Origin: CBIFWW01 sp966186435
Lineage (GTDB): Bacteria; Pseudomonadota; Gammaproteobacteria; Enterobacterales; Enterobacteriaceae
Reading direction: 5' to 3'
Assembly (NCBI GenBank): GCA_966186435.1
Contig: CBIFWW010000038.1
Location: forward strand, 1-25,026
Length of the DNA: 25,026 bases
The notes beneath the pieces are model-generated. The model searched no databases and was not told where the DNA came from. It saw only the letters and a list, made by a program, of their open reading frames with translations. The position numbers were made by a program, and so were the translations under genes. Every line of letters begins with the position of its first letter. Position 1 is the stretch's first letter. Below are positions 7,464 through 15,808 of this stretch, piece by piece.

Positions 7464-7549
7464 ATAAAATGACGACGCCAACATTCAGCTATGTGATGAG
7501 TGAAAGTTGGTCATCTGCCTCAGCCCCGCTCAGGCGGGGCTTTTCTTTT
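7464..7549 (+). ncRNA. candidate small RNA ending at the phoR stop codon
   Basis: A TATAAAAT box near 7456-7466 is followed by a structured stretch. ATGA...CCAAC near 7468-7481 can pair with GTTGGTCAT near 7507-7515, followed by the terminator at 7522-7549. No convincing reading frame fills it. A transcript of about 75-80 nt pointing at the phoR 3' end would fit. No matching -35 element is clear and conservation is unknown, so confidence is low. Confidence 0.25.
7522..7549 (+). terminator. plus-strand terminator abutting the phoR stop codon
   Basis: AGCCCCGC (7522-7529) pairs with GCGGGGCT (7534-7541) around TCAG, followed by TTTCTTTT. The T-run lies on the plus strand only, so it stops rightward transcripts entering phoR from behind; phoR mRNA, read on the other strand, gets a stem but no U-tract. 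Confidence 0.75.
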
Positions 7550-8837
7550 AAGGCTGAGCAATCAACCGGGCCGGTAAGGTAAAGCTAAAGCGGGTGCCTT
7601 TGCCGGTAGCGCTGGTGATATTGAGCTGGGTGTCATGGTGGGAGAGCGCATGTTTTACAATCGCCAGCCCCAAGCCACTGCCCCCGGTCTGGCGGGAGCG
7701 GGCTTTATCTACCCGATAAAAACGCTCCGTCAGCCGCGGAATATGCTCCTGAGCAATCCCCGGCCCGGTGTCAGCTACGCTAAAGCAAGCCCCACCGTTC
7801 TCACGTTGCCAACTGACGGTAATCTCTGTGCCGTCGGGCGTATGATTTACCGCATTATAAACCAAGTTAGACACTGCACTGCGCAGCTGCTCGTCATTGC
7901 CTAACACCTTAAGATTATTGTCTATGTCGAAGGTCAAATCATGCCTGCCGTGGCTGAGGGTTTTTGCCTCGTGCTCCAGCAACCGCAGCATCATCGGGAT
8001 ATCCACCCGTTCATTCAATGCCACCACCGGTGCCGCTTCAATGCGTGACAAAGTAAGCAACTGGCTGACTAACCCTTCCATGCGCAGGGTTTGCTCGCCC
8101 ATGGTATGTAGGGCTTTTTCGCGGATCGGCCCGGTAAGCACCTGGTCTTCCATCATCTCCAGGTAGCCTTGCAGCACCGTCAATGGCGTGCGTAATTCAT
8201 GGCTAACGTTAGCGAAGAAGTTACGCCGCGCCCCTTCCAATTGATGCTTTTGGGTCACGTCCCGGGCCACCATCAGCAGTTGATTATCGCTGTAAGGCAT
8301 CATTCGCAGCTCAATGTGGTGCCCCTGATTCAACACCAGGTGCAGCGGGCGGCTAAAGTCCCGGGCTTTGAGATAGCGGGTGAATTCAGGGTAACGCAAC
8401 AGATTGAGGATGTTCTGGCCGTTATCATCGGGCCAACGCAGATGGAGCAACTGCTGTGCCAAGCCGTTACACCAGAAAATATTGCCATCCGCCGTGGTAA
8501 GCACTACCGCATCAGGCAAAGACTCTGCCCCACTGCGAAAGCGCTTGATGGTGTTCCCCAATTCTTTACGGCGTTTTTTATTACGCATTTGCATCTGGTG
8601 CAGGCCGTAAAGTAACGGTTCCCAGCTACCGCGTCCTGGCGGCGGGGTCATACTGCGATCCACCCACAACCAATAAGAAAGGCGCAGCAAATTCCAGAAG
8701 TGCCACACCAACAGGCCGGTAACGGCCGCCAATAAAAACCACGGGATATAGCCAAAAATCAAGCCCAGAACCAGTGCCGGAAGACAGCATAACGCCAGCT
8801 CCAGAACCAGGCGTTTCCATGATAAACGCTCCAGCAC
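7548..8837 (-). CDS. phoR: phosphate regulon sensor histidine kinase PhoR
   Basis: 429 aa (E. coli 431). Inner-membrane sensor kinase that phosphorylates PhoB when phosphate is scarce and dephosphorylates it through the Pst-PhoU complex. Two membrane helices lie in residues 10-55, followed by the basic linker (RSMTPPPGRGSWEP). A PAS domain spans about 96-190 (SLPDAVVLTTADGNIFWCNG). The phosphoacceptor is His213 in FFANVSHELRTPLTV. The kinase core has the N box (NLVYNAVNHTPDG), G1 (DTGPGIA), the F box region (LTERFYRVDKARS) and G2 (GGSGLGLAIVKH). It starts 20 bp after the phoB stop on the same strand, so the two form the phoBR operon driven by the Pho box upstream of phoB. Confidence 0.98.
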   Translation of the reverse strand: MLERLSWKRLVLELALCCLPALVLGLIFGYIPWFLLAAVTGLLVWHFWNLLRLSYWLWVDRSMTPPPGRGSWEPLLYGLHQMQMRNKKRRKELGNTIKRFRSGAESLPDAVVLTTADGNIFWCNGLAQQLLHLRWPDDNGQNILNLLRYPEFTRYLKARDFSRPLHLVLNQGHHIELRMMPYSDNQLLMVARDVTQKHQLEGARRNFFANVSHELRTPLTVLQGYLEMMEDQVLTGPIREKALHTMGEQTLRMEGLVSQLLTLSRIEAAPVVALNERVDIPMMLRLLEHEAKTLSHGRHDLTFDIDNNLKVLGNDEQLRSAVSNLVYNAVNHTPDGTEITVSWQRENGGACFSVADTGPGIAQEHIPRLTERFYRVDKARSRQTGGSGLGLAIVKHALSHHDTQLNITSATGKGTRFSFTLPARLIAQP

Positions 8838-8857
8838 GCGTCACACTCCTGTCACAA

Positions 8858-9547
8858 TTAAAAACGGACGGAAAAACGGTAACCCGTACCACGCACTGTC
8901 TGCACCATGCGGTCATGGCCCGTCAGCTCGAGGGCTTTCCGCAATCGGCGAATATGCACATCCACCGTACGATCTTCAACATACACATTGGTGCCCCACA
9001 CATGGTTGAGCAACTGTTCGCGGCTGTACACCCTTTCCGGGTGCGTCATAAAGAAGTGCAGCAGCTTAAATTCTGTTGGCCCCATATCCAGAGGGGACTC
9101 ACCGGTCATCACCCGATGGGATGTGGGATCGAGGCTCAGCCCCTGCATCTCTATCACCTCTTCCACTGCCATCGGTGAAATACGGCGCATTACGGCTTTA
9201 ATCCGGGCCACCAGCTCCTTAGGGGAAAAAGGCTTAGTCACATAGTCATCGGCTCCGGTTTCCAGGCCACGCACCCGATCTTCTTCTTCACCCCGGGCGG
9301 TAAGCATCACCACCGGTATATCGCGGGTTAAGGCTTCACGTTTTAAATGTTTGATGAATTGAAGACCCGATCCACCCGGTAACATCCAGTCCAACAGGAC
9401 TAAATCTGGCCAAGGTTCGTTGAGCTGGTTTACCGCGCTGTCATAATCTTCCGCTTCTACTGGCTGGAAGCCATTTTGCTCAAGAACAAAACAAACCATC
9501 TCGCGGATAGGTGCTTCATCTTCAACGACCAGAATACGTCTTGCCAT
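8858..9547 (-). CDS. phoB: phosphate regulon response regulator PhoB
   Basis: 229 aa, identical length to E. coli PhoB and nearly the same sequence. Receiver domain residues 1-125: acidic Glu9 and Asp10 in VVEDE, phosphoacceptor Asp54 in LLDWMLPGG, Thr83 in MLTARGEEEDR, Lys105 in VTKPFSPKEL. C-terminal OmpR-type winged helix about 127-229, with the recognition helix in EDRTVDVHIRRLRKAL. It activates Pho-box promoters and recruits RNA polymerase through sigma70. Autoregulation is expected from the tandem Pho box at 9598-9626. Divergent from sbcD. Confidence 0.99.
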   Translation of the reverse strand: MARRILVVEDEAPIREMVCFVLEQNGFQPVEAEDYDSAVNQLNEPWPDLVLLDWMLPGGSGLQFIKHLKREALTRDIPVVMLTARGEEEDRVRGLETGADDYVTKPFSPKELVARIKAVMRRISPMAVEEVIEMQGLSLDPTSHRVMTGESPLDMGPTEFKLLHFFMTHPERVYSREQLLNHVWGTNVYVEDRTVDVHIRRLRKALELTGHDRMVQTVRGTGYRFSVRF

Positions 9548-9592
9548 GGTAAGCCCTATGTAAATAAGTCATTACTGTGTAAATGCGCGGAC

Positions 9593-9626
9593 ATTATGCG
9601 TCAGTTTTGTGACAGATTTATGAAAA
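9593..9626 (-). promoter_or_regulatory. tandem Pho box and -10 of the phoBR promoter
   Basis: On the minus strand two overlapping 18-mers fit the Pho-box pattern of 7-bp repeats spaced by AT-rich 4-mers: TTTTCATAAATCTGTCAC (9626 to 9609) and CTGTCACAAAACTGACGC (9615 to 9598). A CATAAT -10 follows at 9598 to 9593 with no -35, as in E. coli phoB. This supports PhoB autoactivation. Confidence 0.85.
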
Positions 9627-9732
9627 ACATGACTGTTCTATGAACTGCGCCCGGGCCTTAAAACCCGCCACTGCCGCCGAGGTCATTATTGTTTATAATG
9701 ACCAACTTGCTTTTTTGCCACCGGAACAGGCC

Positions 9733-10941
9733 ATGCGCATTATTCATACCTCAGACTGGCATCTCGGCCAGAACTTTTATACCCGCAGCCGTGCCCCTGA
9801 ACATCAGGCCTTCCTTGACTGGCTGCTGGCGATGGTAGCAACCCATCAGATTGATGCCATCGTGGTGGCCGGGGATATCTTTGATACCGGCTCGCCACCA
9901 AGCTATGCCCGGGAAATCTACAACCGCTTTGTGGTGGCGCTTCAACATACCGGCTGCGCCCTTTACGTGCTCGGCGGCAACCATGATTCGGTGGCGACCT
10001 TAAATGAATCCCGCGAGCTGCTGGCCTGCCTGAATACCCATGTGATTGCCAGCGCCCAAACCGACACCGGCCATCAGGCGCTGGAAATCCCGATGCGTAA
10101 CGGCAACCCAGGGGCAATCCTGTGCCCGATCCCCTTCCTGCGGCCCCGTGACATTTTATACAGCCAGGCGGGCCAGTCCGGTCACGAAAAACAACAAGCC
10201 TTGGGCGAAGCTATCGCCAGCCACTATCAGCAATGTTTTGCCGCCGCCCAGACATTAAAAGGTGAGCGCCTACTACCGATTATCGCCACTGGCCACCTGA
10301 CCACCGTAGGGGTGACTAAGTCCGAATCCGTGCGCGACATTTATATCGGTACTCTTGACGCCTTCCCGGCCCACTGTTTCCCGGCGGCAGACTACATTGC
10401 CCTCGGCCATATTCACCGGGCGCAAATGGTTGGCGGCCTTGAGCATATCCGTTATAGCGGCTCCCCGCTGGCCCTCAGCTTTGATGAAGTGGGCAAAACC
10501 AAAACTGTCAATCTGGTGAGCTTCGAGCAAGGGAAGTTGGCGGAAATTACCCCTCTGGAGGTGCCGGTCACCCAGCCATTAATGACCATCAAAGGTGCGC
10601 TGGCCGAGATTATCTCCCGCCTGAAGGCCTGGCCCGTTGACGGGCCGATGACCTGGCTGGATATCGAAATTGTCACCGATGAATATCTCCACGATCTTCA
10701 GCGCCAGGTGCAAACCTTGACCGAGCACCTGCCGGTGGAAGTGCTACTGCTGCGCCGCAGCCGTGAGCAGCGCCAGAAAACCATCGAGCGCCAACATAAA
10801 GAAACCCTGAGCGAACTCAGTGTAGAAGAGGTGTTTGAACGGCGGCTGGCATTGGAAGACATCGACAATGACCAGGCAGGGCGGCTGCGCCAACTGTTCG
10901 CCCTCACCCGCGAGACGCTGCATCAGGAGCCTGAGGCATGA
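9733..10941 (+). CDS. sbcD: SbcCD nuclease catalytic subunit SbcD (Mre11-type)
   Basis: 402 aa (E. coli 400). Mn2+-dependent phosphodiesterase of the SbcCD complex, which cleaves DNA hairpins and blocked ends. Metallophosphoesterase motifs are in order: HTSDWHLGQ (Asp8, His10), AGDIFDTG (Asp48), GGNHDS (Asn83, His84), IIATGHLTT, and ALGHIHRAQ. Start at 9733 gives MRIIHTSDWHLG, matching E. coli MRILHTSDWHLG; the frame opens earlier at 9640 but that extension would cross the phoB promoter region. The last four bases overlap sbcC (ATGA), indicating translational coupling. Confidence 0.97.
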   Translation: MRIIHTSDWHLGQNFYTRSRAPEHQAFLDWLLAMVATHQIDAIVVAGDIFDTGSPPSYAREIYNRFVVALQHTGCALYVLGGNHDSVATLNESRELLACLNTHVIASAQTDTGHQALEIPMRNGNPGAILCPIPFLRPRDILYSQAGQSGHEKQQALGEAIASHYQQCFAAAQTLKGERLLPIIATGHLTTVGVTKSESVRDIYIGTLDAFPAHCFPAADYIALGHIHRAQMVGGLEHIRYSGSPLALSFDEVGKTKTVNLVSFEQGKLAEITPLEVPVTQPLMTIKGALAEIISRLKAWPVDGPMTWLDIEIVTDEYLHDLQRQVQTLTEHLPVEVLLLRRSREQRQKTIERQHKETLSELSVEEVFERRLALEDIDNDQAGRLRQLFALTRETLHQEPEA

Positions 10942-13900
10942 AAATCCTTTCCCTGCGTTTAAAAAACCTCAACTCCCTAAAGGGCGAATGGAAGATCGAT
11001 TTTAGCGCTGAGCCTTTTGCCAGCAACGGTCTGTTTGCCATCACCGGTCCAACCGGGGCAGGTAAAACCACTCTGCTGGATGCCATTTGTCTGGCGCTGT
11101 ACCACGAAACCCCGCGCCTGGGGAATGTCTCCCAATCCCGTAACGATATCATGACCCGGGATACCGCCGAATGCCTGGCAGAGGTGGAGTTTGAGGTTAA
11201 AGGCATCGCTTACCGGGCCTTCTGGAGCCAGAACCGCGCCCGGGGCGATGCCCGGGGTAACTTGCAGGCCCCGCGGGTAGAACTGGCCCGCTGCGATGAC
11301 GGCACCATTATGGCCGACAAAGTGAAGGACAAGCTGGATGCTATCACCCGGATCACCGGGCTGGATTACGACCACTTCACCCGCTCGATGATGCTCTCCC
11401 AAGGCCAGTTTGCCGCCTTCCTCAATGCCGATGCCAATGTGCGCGCCGCCTTACTGGAAGAGCTTACTGGCACCGAGATCTACGGCGCCCTTTCCGCTGC
11501 GGTATTCGAACATCACAAGCTGCAAAAGCAGGCCCTCGCCAATAAGCAGGCCCAGGCCGGGGGCATGGTGCTGCTGGCAGAGGACGCTATCAGTGAATTA
11601 AACCAAGGTTTGCAGGCGCTCACTGACCAGGAGAAAGTAGAATCCACCCGGTTACAGACTCTCCAGCAGCAGCACCAATGGCTGGTGCGCGAGGCCGAGC
11701 TACAGGCTGCCCAGCGCCAGTCTGCCGCCGCTCTCGAACAGGCAAATCAAGCAATGGAACAAGCCCGCCCGCAGCTTGAACGTTTGGCTCAAAGCCAGCC
11801 TGCTGAGGCCTTACGTCCATTGTGGCAGCAGCTTAGCCAACAGCAGCAGGCTCTCTCCACCGCTGGTCAACAGCGGGATGAAGTGAACACCCGCTTACAG
11901 GCCGCCCAGCGTGAGCGCCAGCAAATCCGCCTCTGGGCCAGCAATGAGAGCCAGTCCCTGCTGGCTCGCAGCACCTCACAGGAACAGTGGCTTAAAGAAA
12001 ATGACCGCTTCCGCCACTGGCGTGCTGAATTAGGGGGCTGGAAAGCGGCATTCGCCATCTTGCAAACCCTTGATGGCGAAATCGCCCAGCTTAATCAAGC
12101 CCTGAAGGATGCCAGCACCCGGCTGGCGGCCCTCCCGGATAACGGGCTGGGGTTGGATGAATCGCAAACCGTTGAGCAACTCGAAACGCTTTCCCGTCAG
12201 CAGCCTGTCCGCGCCCGGCTGGCTGCCCTGCTGCCTCAATTCACGCCGCTGGAGAAACGCCAGGCCCATTGCAGCCAACAGCAGGCGGAGTACCAACAAC
12301 AGGTGGCAGCCCTGGAGAAAACCATTGCCAGCCTGCGATTCGACTGGAGCAATAAAAAGCGCGAACGCGATGACGTCAACAAACTGGTGGAGATGGAGAA
12401 AGTCATCGCCAGCCTGGAGAGCCACCGCGCCCGCCTCCAACCCGGCGAAGCTTGCCCATTGTGTGGCGCGCTAGAACACCCGGCCATTGCTGAGTATCAG
12501 GCACTTGAACCCGGCGAGAATCAACAGCGCCTGGCCCAACTGGATCTGGCCCTGCAATCATTGGGGGATGCAGGCAATACTCAAAAAGGCCAACTGGCTG
12601 AACTGGCACGCCAGCTGGCACGGCTGGAGCAAGAATCCCGCCAGTTAGTAGAAGAGCAGCAGCAGCTTCAGTCCCGCTGGCAGCAGCAGTGTGATCAACT
12701 GAGGCAACAGTTTGCCCCGGAAGCCGCCACCCAACGCTGGCTTGAAGAGCAGGATAACCGTGAGCGCCAGCTGCATCAGTGGCAGCAGCGGCTGGGTCAG
12801 GTGGCCCGTCAGCGCGAAATCGAACAACAACTTCAGGCTCGCCGTGACCAGCTGATTCAGCAACAGGCGGCGCTGGACACCCAGTTGGCAGACTGGTCCC
12901 TCGCCCGGCCAGCGGCTGAAGAAGTAAGCCAGTGGCTAGCCGAGCGGGGCCAGGAGGCGGAGAGCTGGCAACAGCAGCAGGATGCCCTGTTAGCCTTAAC
13001 CGATACCCAGCGCCAGTTGGCCCCCTTGCTGGAAACCCTGCCCGATGACGGCAGCACCCCGCCTCCACTTACGGCGGAGCAGGCCGAGCGGGCGCTGGCC
13101 AACTGGCAGCCGCTCCACGGCCAGTGCCTCTCCCTTGAAGGCCAACGCCAAAGTCTTGAGTCTCAATACCAGCAGGCCCACGCTCAACTGAGCCAACACC
13201 AGCAGGCCTTTGATGATGCCTTGGGTGCCAGTCCGTTCCCCAATCAGGAGAGTTTGCTGGCGTCCTTGCTGGATGAGTCCGAGCGCAAGGCGTTAACCGA
13301 GCGCAGTCAACAGCTCACCGCCAATCTTCAACGCCAACAGGCGCTGAGCCATCAGGCCCAGGAAACCCTGGAACGCCACCTGAGCGGGCGGCCCGCTGAG
13401 CTTGCGGCAAACACCACCCAGGCCACGCTGCATCCGGAGATTGACGCACTCAGCCAAGCCTTGCATACCCTCGCCACCCGCCAGGGTGAGATCCAGCAAC
13501 AATTACGCCAAGACAACGAGAACCGTAGCCGCCAGCAAAGCCTGGCAGCCGAGATTGCAGCCCTGGAGCAGCAGGTCGCCGATTGGGGCTGGCTAAATGA
13601 ACTGATTGGTTCCCAGAAGGGGGACAAATTCCGTAAATTTGCCCAAGGGTTAACCCTGGATAACCTGGTGTGGCTGGCAAACAACCAGCTCACCCGGCTC
13701 CACGGCCGCTACCTGCTACAACGCAAAAGTGGTGAGGCGTTGGAACTGGAGGTGGTGGATACCTGGCAGGCCGATGCGGTGCGTGACACCCGCACCCTCT
13801 CCGGCGGCGAGAGCTTCCTGGTCAGTCTGGCCCTGGCGCTGGCGCTATCCGATTTGGTGAGCCATAAAACCCGCATCGATTCGCTGTTCCTCGATGAAGG

Positions 13901-14096
13901 CTTTGGTACTTTGGATGCGGAGACACTGGATACGGCGCTGGATGCCCTTGATGCCCTGAATGCCAGCGGTAAAACCATCGGGGTGATAAGCCACGTGGAT
14001 GCCATGAAGGAGCGTATCCCGGTTCAGATCGTGGTGAAGAAGGTGAACGGGTTAGGGATCAGCAAGCTGGCCCGTCAGTATGCGGTAGCGGAATAG
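10938..14096 (+). CDS. sbcC: SbcCD nuclease ATPase subunit SbcC (Rad50/SMC-type)
   Basis: 1052 aa (E. coli 1048). SMC-like ATPase partner of SbcD. Walker A is at residues about 34-42 (GPTGAGKTT). Two long glutamine-rich coiled coils flank the zinc hook CPLCGALEHP, with Cys506 and Cys509. The C-terminal half-ATPase carries QKGDKFRKFAQGLTLDNLVW, the signature LSGGESFLVSLALALAL and Walker B LFLDEGFGTLDAE. The start overlaps the sbcD stop. No terminator is seen after it; araJ, which follows sbcC in K-12, is absent and a mak scar is next. Confidence 0.98.
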   Translation: MKILSLRLKNLNSLKGEWKIDFSAEPFASNGLFAITGPTGAGKTTLLDAICLALYHETPRLGNVSQSRNDIMTRDTAECLAEVEFEVKGIAYRAFWSQNRARGDARGNLQAPRVELARCDDGTIMADKVKDKLDAITRITGLDYDHFTRSMMLSQGQFAAFLNADANVRAALLEELTGTEIYGALSAAVFEHHKLQKQALANKQAQAGGMVLLAEDAISELNQGLQALTDQEKVESTRLQTLQQQHQWLVREAELQAAQRQSAAALEQANQAMEQARPQLERLAQSQPAEALRPLWQQLSQQQQALSTAGQQRDEVNTRLQAAQRERQQIRLWASNESQSLLARSTSQEQWLKENDRFRHWRAELGGWKAAFAILQTLDGEIAQLNQALKDASTRLAALPDNGLGLDESQTVEQLETLSRQQPVRARLAALLPQFTPLEKRQAHCSQQQAEYQQQVAALEKTIASLRFDWSNKKRERDDVNKLVEMEKVIASLESHRARLQPGEACPLCGALEHPAIAEYQALEPGENQQRLAQLDLALQSLGDAGNTQKGQLAELARQLARLEQESRQLVEEQQQLQSRWQQQCDQLRQQFAPEAATQRWLEEQDNRERQLHQWQQRLGQVARQREIEQQLQARRDQLIQQQAALDTQLADWSLARPAAEEVSQWLAERGQEAESWQQQQDALLALTDTQRQLAPLLETLPDDGSTPPPLTAEQAERALANWQPLHGQCLSLEGQRQSLESQYQQAHAQLSQHQQAFDDALGASPFPNQESLLASLLDESERKALTERSQQLTANLQRQQALSHQAQETLERHLSGRPAELAANTTQATLHPEIDALSQALHTLATRQGEIQQQLRQDNENRSRQQSLAAEIAALEQQVADWGWLNELIGSQKGDKFRKFAQGLTLDNLVWLANNQLTRLHGRYLLQRKSGEALELEVVDTWQADAVRDTRTLSGGESFLVSLALALALSDLVSHKTRIDSLFLDEGFGTLDAETLDTALDALDALNASGKTIGVISHVDAMKERIPVQIVVKKVNGLGISKLARQYAVAE

Positions 14097-14115
14097 CAAG
14101 GCTCCCGGGGCCGGG

Positions 14116-14244
14116 TCACCGGCCATCGGTTGGCCATAGCCACGCCGCCCCCCACTAGATGACATCCAGGTCGAGGATATTCACCGCGTGGGCCAGGGCA
14201 ATCCTTTTAGTTTTGATGCCACCTAAATCAATACCAATGCGCAT
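14116..14244 (-). pseudogene. mak: mak (fructokinase) remnant with two internal deletions
   Basis: Read leftward from ATG at 14244 the frame gives MRIGIDLGGIKTKRIAL, then AHAVNILDLDVI, a TAG stop (14155-14157), and in the same frame WGAAWLWPTDGR then TGA at 14116. E. coli Mak begins MRIGIDLGGTKTEVIAL, has SLAHVVNILDPDVIVLGGG near residue 260 and ends RGAAWLWPQE. So the N-terminal ATP-binding motif, one internal piece and the C-terminus survive in the right order and frame, while about 240 and 40 codons between them are gone. It lies where mak sits in K-12, opposite rdgC. It cannot make a kinase. The alignment is from memory of the K-12 protein but three ordered matches are unlikely by chance. 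Confidence 0.85.
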
Positions 14245-14362
14245 TTCTTCTTAACTGCCCGATATGTCTCGCAAACCCGAACACCGGATATGCGCCGTGG
14301 GTGAAACATCCCCGTTGATTCGGTATCATGCCCGCTGCGTTTCAGACATAGGCAAAATAATC

Positions 14363-15274
14363 ATGCTGTGGTTCAAAAATATAATGGTTTACCGTTTAAG
14401 CCGCGATGTCCAGTTGGCCGCGGAAGAGATGGAAAAACAAATGGCCGCAATGACCTTTACCCCATGCGGTAGCCAGGATATGGCGAAAATGGGCTGGGTA
14501 CCGCCGATGGGTTCACAGAGTGATGCGCTGACGCATGCGGTTAATGGCCAGATCCTGGTTTGCGCCCGGAAAGAAGAGAAAATCCTGCCTTCCCCGGTGA
14601 TCAAACAAGCCCTGGAAGCCAAAATCACTAAACTGGAGGCCGACCAGGGCCGCAAGCTGAAGAAGACCGAAAAAGACGCGCTGAAAGATGAAGTGCTGCA
14701 TAGCTTGCTGCCCCGCGCCTTTAGCCGCTTTAGCCAGACCATGATGTGGATCGATACTGTTAATGGGCTGCTCATCGTCGATTGCGCCAGCGCCAAGAAA
14801 GCGGAAGACACTCTGGCACTGCTGCGTAAGAGCCTCGGTTCTTTACCAGTGGTTCCGTTAGCGTTGGAAACCCCAATTGAAATCACCCTCACTGAGTGGG
14901 TTCGCTCCGGCACCGTGCCGCAGGGCTACCAGATGATGGAAGAAGCCGAGTTGAAAGCCATTCTTGAAGGCGGCGGCGTGATCCGTGCCAAGCAGCAAGA
15001 TCTGGTGAGTGATGAGATCGCCGTCCATATTGAAGCCGGTAAAGTGGTCACCAAGCTGGCGCTGGACTGGCAGCAGCGCATTCAGTTCGTGTTGGCGGAG
15101 GATGCCTCCCTCAAGCGCCTGAAGTTTAGCGATGAATTGCGCGATCAGAATGAAGATATCGACCGGGAAGATTGGGCGGCGCGCTTTGATGCTGACTTCA
15201 CCCTGATGACCGGTGAACTGGCGGTGTTGATCCAAAGCCTGGTAGAAGGGCTGGGCGGCGAAGCCCAAAAATAA
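14363..15274 (+). CDS. rdgC: recombination-associated protein RdgC
   Basis: 303 aa, the same length as E. coli RdgC, a ring-shaped dimer that coats double-stranded DNA and restrains RecA. Matching stretches are MLWFKNIMVYRLSRD, EMEKQMAAMTFTPCGSQDMA, KMGWVPPMGS, EEKILPSPVIKQALEAKI, FSRFSQTMMWIDTVNG, and LALDWQQRIQFVL. Start set at 14363 because it matches the E. coli N-terminus; the frame is open 33 codons further (14264), which would overlap the mak scar and adds no similarity. It ends 15 bp before a perfect palindromic terminator shared with ppnP. Confidence 0.97.
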   Translation: MLWFKNIMVYRLSRDVQLAAEEMEKQMAAMTFTPCGSQDMAKMGWVPPMGSQSDALTHAVNGQILVCARKEEKILPSPVIKQALEAKITKLEADQGRKLKKTEKDALKDEVLHSLLPRAFSRFSQTMMWIDTVNGLLIVDCASAKKAEDTLALLRKSLGSLPVVPLALETPIEITLTEWVRSGTVPQGYQMMEEAELKAILEGGGVIRAKQQDLVSDEIAVHIEAGKVVTKLALDWQQRIQFVLAEDASLKRLKFSDELRDQNEDIDREDWAARFDADFTLMTGELAVLIQSLVEGLGGEAQK

Positions 15275-15289
15275 CCGGTTGCGCCAGCC

Positions 15290-15319
15290 ATAACAAACCC
15301 GCCGCGGCGGGTTTGTTAT
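15290..15319. terminator. bidirectional terminator between rdgC and ppnP
   Basis: A perfect 30-bp palindrome: ATAACAAACCCGCCG followed directly by its complement CGGCGGGTTTGTTAT. The GC core sits between AT-rich flanks that provide U-rich tails both ways. It separates two convergent genes. Confidence 0.85.
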
Positions 15320-15334
15320 TAATGCTTTAGCGTA

Positions 15335-15643
15335 TTACGCTTTCACCTGTGCGGTTTCCGGCAGATAGCGGCACAGGTAGGCAGACGGCTCCGCAACCTG
15401 AAGGTTAAACTCACTGTGGCCCGGCACGTGGAACACCTCCCCGGCACTAAACAACTTCCAGTCACAGGCCCCCGGTAATAGAACATTAAACTGACCACTC
15501 ACCACGGTCATTTCTTCTGGCTGGGCAGTCCCGAAGGTGTACTCCCCGGCATCCATTACCCCAACGCTGGCACGGCCAGTGGCACTACTGGTAAAACCGA
15601 TGGATTTCACTTTCCCTTCGAAATAGTCATTACTCTGAAGCAT
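15335..15643 (-). CDS. ppnP: pyrimidine/purine nucleoside phosphorylase PpnP
   Basis: 102-aa small cupin, formerly YaiE, that phosphorolyses nucleosides to base and ribose-1-phosphate. Nearly the whole protein matches E. coli (94 aa): MLQSNDYFEGKVKSIGF, TGRASVGVMDAGEYTFGTA, EEMTVVSGQFNVLLPG, FHVPGHSEFNLQVAEPSAYL, CRYL. The C-terminus carries eight further residues (PETAQVKA). The gene is followed by the palindromic terminator at 15290-15319 and lies 165 bp downstream of aroM on the same strand. Confidence 0.96.
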   Translation of the reverse strand: MLQSNDYFEGKVKSIGFTSSATGRASVGVMDAGEYTFGTAQPEEMTVVSGQFNVLLPGACDWKLFSAGEVFHVPGHSEFNLQVAEPSAYLCRYLPETAQVKA

Positions 15644-15808
15644 GGTGTGTCCCTGTGTAATAATGGCTGAAAAACCAATATATACCGTAATACTTCAAAT
15701 TGCAGCGGCGTTGGCTTTAGCGGTACTCGTCTCATCCATGAGACTCGCCCTTACGGGCCGTCGCGCAGCTCTGTTCAAATCTGTTCCCGACAAATTTGTC
15801 ACGCAAAA

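Noticed and set aside
7382..7582. A 66-codon frame across the second spacer hairpin into the phoR 3' end.
   Set aside because: It runs through a long hairpin and a terminator and overlaps phoR; no ribosome site and no recognisable peptide.
12403..13068. A 221-codon open frame antisense to sbcC, and many others of 60-140 codons within sbcC, malZ, phoR and proY.
   Set aside because: They are mirror images of GC-rich coding sequence, with repetitive composition and no ribosome sites or family resemblance.
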